Origin: Gonapodya prolifera JEL478
Lineage: Eukaryota > Monoblepharomycota > Monoblepharidomycetes > Monoblepharidales > Gonapodyaceae
Length of the DNA: 64,000 nucleotides
Direction of reading: 5' to 3'
Assembly: GCA_001574975.1 (NCBI GenBank)
Contig: KQ965733.1
Location: forward strand, 189,012-253,011
A program made the translations under genes and the position numbers. Positions 61,916 through 64,000 of the stretch are shown piece after piece. The notes under the pieces are model-generated. The model made no database searches. It had not been told where the DNA came from and was given only the letters and a program-made list of their open reading frames with translations. Positions within the stretch are counted from its first letter, which is position 1. The number at the start of each line of letters is the position of its first letter.

Positions 61916-64000
61916 CTACAACAGTTTCTGAGTTCCAAGGATGGATTTCGTATAGCCACGAGTCAGGCGGTTTGCACCAGCCATAACTTCAAACGATGCC
62001 GATTTGATCTCATTGTTGTTCCTGGTACTTATGTTCAGGGCAAAGTAGTCAGCGAAGACAGCATCAGTAGAAACCGTCAGCACAAAGTATCCCAGGTACC
62101 AAGCTTCTGACCACTGCAATAGGGCCGTCTGGTTCACCATAATTTTTGCAGAGAGTTCAGCGCCGTTTTGTCCCTTCGACGCGAACGGAGAGGGGGAGCT
62201 GACGGCGCTTCCAACAAATTCCACGCCATATGACCCGTCCCCAGTTGTCGGGTCGTACGAGCCTTCCGTGTCACGAATGTCGAGAACCCAATTGCTGTGG
62301 ATGTCACCTTCAAAAGCGTGTGTGTGTGTGCGGCGGTACGTACTTTTGACATACACGAACGGTCAACTCTCACCTGATTGTCGATTGAGATCCGCCCCAA
62401 TTTGGGAGCGATCCTTCAGTTGTGGCGATTTAAGTCATCGTATAAGCTCTCACCTGAAAGAATGACCACATTCTCGATTCTCATGAGAACGGTCAAAGGA
62501 GGTCTTCCCACCCCAGGCGCACCGCGACTCACTTTTCATCCTTGATACGATTAATGAGCCGTTGTCGCGAGGCAACGTAGCCGTTCCAAGCATCGAAATT
62601 GTCGCCCTGTTTTGGAGAGGACGGACAAAGCGGAGATGAAGTGGCCCGGGGGAGGAGATGTTGTTGCGCCAACCTACCAAAGTGCCAGTTCTGTTCAAAG
62701 AATTGAAAACCACCTGGTTACCCAATAACACGCCATTTAGAACCCCTCTGCTTGGAGTCGGAGAGTGTATCCTTGATCCACCACTCTTGGTCGAACCCTT
62801 CCATCTATTGCTCGTTGAGAAACGGAGCACAAAAACCGATCAGGAAATCAAGCATTCTCGCCGTCCGGTTAGTCCAAGTGGACATATTACCGACGAGTGC
62901 GGTATTTGAATAAATGTCAGTGCTGAGGTAAGTTCTGGTGAGGACGTAATTTCGTGACATTATAACAAGAGAAACACCGTACAGGTCTCGACCCCAGTGC
63001 CTCGTGTCAATCATGATGAGATCAAAGAGGTTGCCAATCGAGAACGATCTCCCGACTTTGCCAGAAAGGTCGAGCTGACGAATCGGTATCCACTGTCACG
63101 AGAACCATAGAATTCGCGTCTTTAGAGCGTGCATTTCGGCCCATGTATGAGTCCGCACGAAGTTACACACCTCAAAATATGCCTTTATTGCGTTCATTTT
63201 ACGGACACTATACGGACCTTGCAAGGTGCTGTTGTGGTTGGCAGCACCGTTTTTCCACGAGTTGTCCGTGACCTAGAACAGGAAACAACGGTTTCTGCTG
63301 TGAATAAGTTAAGTTGCAAGCAACACCGGTGCGTACTTACTTCGTGATCGTCCCATGTAGCCACCCACGGGAATGTCTCATGGCTCAAGCGCAGATCAAA
63401 GTCGTGACAATAGGAAGCATACCGGAGGCGATCTGCGAAACGGAACACAATCAGCGAATGAATGCCAGATGACACGAAGAATAAAGCGATAAGCACAATC
63501 TTCAAGCTCGACAATGTCGCGGTCCCAAGGTTGTGGCACACGGCCCAGTGACGTGCCACTTCCGTAACCGGCATTTCGGTGCTCGTAAATGTAGTCTCCG
63601 AGGTGGCTGGACCAAAACAAGAGTTTAGCACGATGCAGTCGATGTGAAAAAAGCAACAGGGCGATGCTTACACGACAATATCAACATTGTCTTTGCGAGC
63701 AGTGTTCCCGTAGGCGTTGAAGTAGCCTTGTGGGAGGTTGGCGCAAGAATATACGGCGAGTCTCCAGGGCCTCGTCACCTTCTTGTTTGGTTCAGGGAGG
63801 GTCCGAGTGCGGCCAATGCTGGATACAATATCGCGGTTGTACGGGGCAACGAAGCGGTAGAAATAAATTCTGTCAGGTTTTAGGTTTTGGACATCAACCG
63901 CATGTGTCGGTGTGGATGAGAATAAGCACACCCCTGAAATGTGTGTGCCAACTTACCTTGACGCTGTAGGAGACTTCGGCGGTCGTGATGACGTGTCATT
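61916..64000 (-). CDS. PhoD-like phosphatase, 5' end outside window, with two lesions
   Basis: Exons 61916-62307, 62454-62479, 62533-62606, 62678-62797, 62837-62922, 62983-63092, 63171-63272, 63341-63432, 63497-63606 and 63672 to about 63900. PhoD metal-site motifs are CANLPQGYFNAYG, HLGDYIYEH, TWDDHEVTDNSWK, IDTRHWGRDL, NQVVF, FDAWNGY and ILSGDIHSNWV. These are secreted Ca/Fe phosphodiesterases. Two problems are seen. Exon 62678-62797 is one base too long: a CCC at 62721-62723 on the plus strand separates the frames of WRVIG and GNQVVF. The intron after the exon ending near 63958 is of normal size only if it ends in GCG rather than AG. It may be a pseudogene or contain sequence errors. Confidence 0.85.

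Overview
This is 64 kb of nuclear DNA from a compact, intron-rich eukaryote. It is most likely an early-diverging, flagellated (chytrid-like) fungus. Fungal traits are riboflavin synthesis genes, a CYS3/GCN4-style bZIP and a GPI-anchored fasciclin protein. Traits lost from most higher fungi are a homolog of the ciliary protein CFAP418, an animal-type Na+/K+-ATPase-like pump, and C-type lectin domains. The species assignment is inference. Almost every gene is spliced by introns of about 55-65 nt. Joining exons by GT-AG borders and reading phase gave full-length proteins for most loci, and nearly all exon boundaries below were checked by phase arithmetic. No tRNA, rRNA, CRISPR array or intact transposon was seen.

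Layout. 1-3497 (-): a secreted lectin with two C-type lectin domains and a Thr-rich stalk, cut by the left edge. About 4060-5100 (-): a frame-broken ankyrin relic. 5376-7655 (+): F-box protein. 7860-12267 (+): ribosome-maturation GTPase EFL1. 12473-14513 (+): MCM-binding protein. 14775-22641 (-): three tandem genes, namely a Na+/K+-ATPase-like pump, a HERP-like ubiquitin-like ER protein and a bZIP factor. 23673-25182 (+): fasciclin GPI protein. 25436-30531 (+): ALIX/Bro1. 30731-31617 (-): CFAP418, divergent from RNA polymerase III subunit 2 (31729-36203, +). 37279-41714 (+): P5B ATPase. 42119-44285 (-): PTAR1-like prenyltransferase alpha subunit, divergent from a probable membrane/ZZ/EF-hand protein (44417-48543, +). 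48696-49879 (-): RING-CH ubiquitin ligase. 50026-53473 (-): glycerol-3-phosphate acyltransferase. 53572-55550 (-): a riboflavin synthase-DHBP synthase fusion, divergent from a Rieske-oxygenase relative lacking its iron-sulfur ligands (55681-56962, +). 57086-58631 (-): mitochondrial phosphate carrier. 58724-59933 (-): ABHD17/BEM46-like hydrolase. 60455-61738 (-): PEP mutase/isocitrate lyase family enzyme. 61916 to the right edge (-): PhoD-like phosphatase with two lesions.

The genes do not form a single pathway. They are mostly housekeeping functions (translation, transcription, membrane transport, lipid and vitamin synthesis, ubiquitin and vesicle traffic), closely packed with several divergent promoters of 110-130 bp. 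The most unusual items are the two-domain lectin whose stalk grew by duplication of small exon-intron units, the fused riboflavin enzyme, the Rieske-less Rieske protein, and a dispersed GC-rich hairpin repeat found in three introns.
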